Source: Campylobacteraceae bacterium
GTDB taxonomy: Bacteria > Campylobacterota > Campylobacteria > Campylobacterales > Sulfurovaceae
Direction of reading: 5' to 3'
Length of the DNA: 6,121 nucleotides
NCBI GenBank assembly: GCA_026985495.1
Contig: JALSQJ010000259.1
Coordinates: 1 to 6,121 of the forward strand
Below the pieces are notes generated by a model, which saw nothing but the letters and a program-made list of their open reading frames with translations, had not been told where the DNA came from and did not search any database. Positions 6,090 through 6,121 of this stretch are shown piece after piece; the first letter of the stretch is position 1; the number at the start of each line of letters is the position of its first letter. The translations under genes and the position numbers were made by a program.

Positions 6090-6121
6090 AAACAACAAAC
6101 TTAATTTACTTATTTATCAAT

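Noticed and set aside
1..6121. Mobile element, CRISPR array, phage or defence genes
   Set aside because: No repeats, transposase, integrase, toxin-antitoxin or defence motifs are seen; all genes are core housekeeping types with similar composition.

Overview
The window is an AT-rich, densely packed stretch of bacterial housekeeping genes. The gene set and its order (a FdxA-type ferredoxin, then ndk, a YceD/DUF177 gene, rpmF, plsX and fabH) resemble what I remember of Campylobacterota such as Campylobacter, Sulfurimonas and Sulfurovum. The promoters fit that phylum as well: a strong TATAAT box behind a T-rich stretch, with no clear -35 box. A marine or sediment Sulfurovum/Sulfurimonas-like organism is my best guess, but this is inference from style, not a match to a reference.

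Region 1 (1-2109, + strand). The window opens inside dxs, which makes 1-deoxy-D-xylulose-5-phosphate for isoprenoids; its C-terminal 310 residues are present. After 13 nt comes a complete metK (S-adenosylmethionine synthetase). The gap that follows (2110-2239) can fold into three back-to-back stem-loops that begin in the last codons of metK.

Region 2 (2240-2694). A small 2[4Fe-4S] ferredoxin gene (fdxA), best started at 2246, ends in a long perfect hairpin. A near-ideal extended -10 promoter follows, with a roughly 60-nt leader that can form a second hairpin.

Region 3 (2695-5702, + strand). This is a probable operon of ndk, a YceD/DUF177 gene, rpmF, plsX and fabH with gaps of 12 to 28 nt. 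It joins nucleotide balancing, large-subunit ribosome assembly (YceD-like protein and L32) and the entry points of phospholipid and fatty acid synthesis (PlsX, FabH). The yceD-rpmF-plsX-fabH order is widespread in bacteria. A classical hairpin plus T-tract closes the operon at 5709-5742.

Region 4 (5721-6121, - strand). A convergent DUF309 gene with its own TATAAT promoter ends inside the fabH terminator hairpin. Its start is better placed at 6062 than at the upstream in-frame TTG.

I found no tRNA, rRNA, CRISPR array, insertion sequence, prophage or other mobile DNA, and no gene-free stretch over 300 bases. The coding content is ordinary. The features worth a second look are the RNA hairpins between genes and a few start-site and residue details; I do not see evidence of a new biological system.
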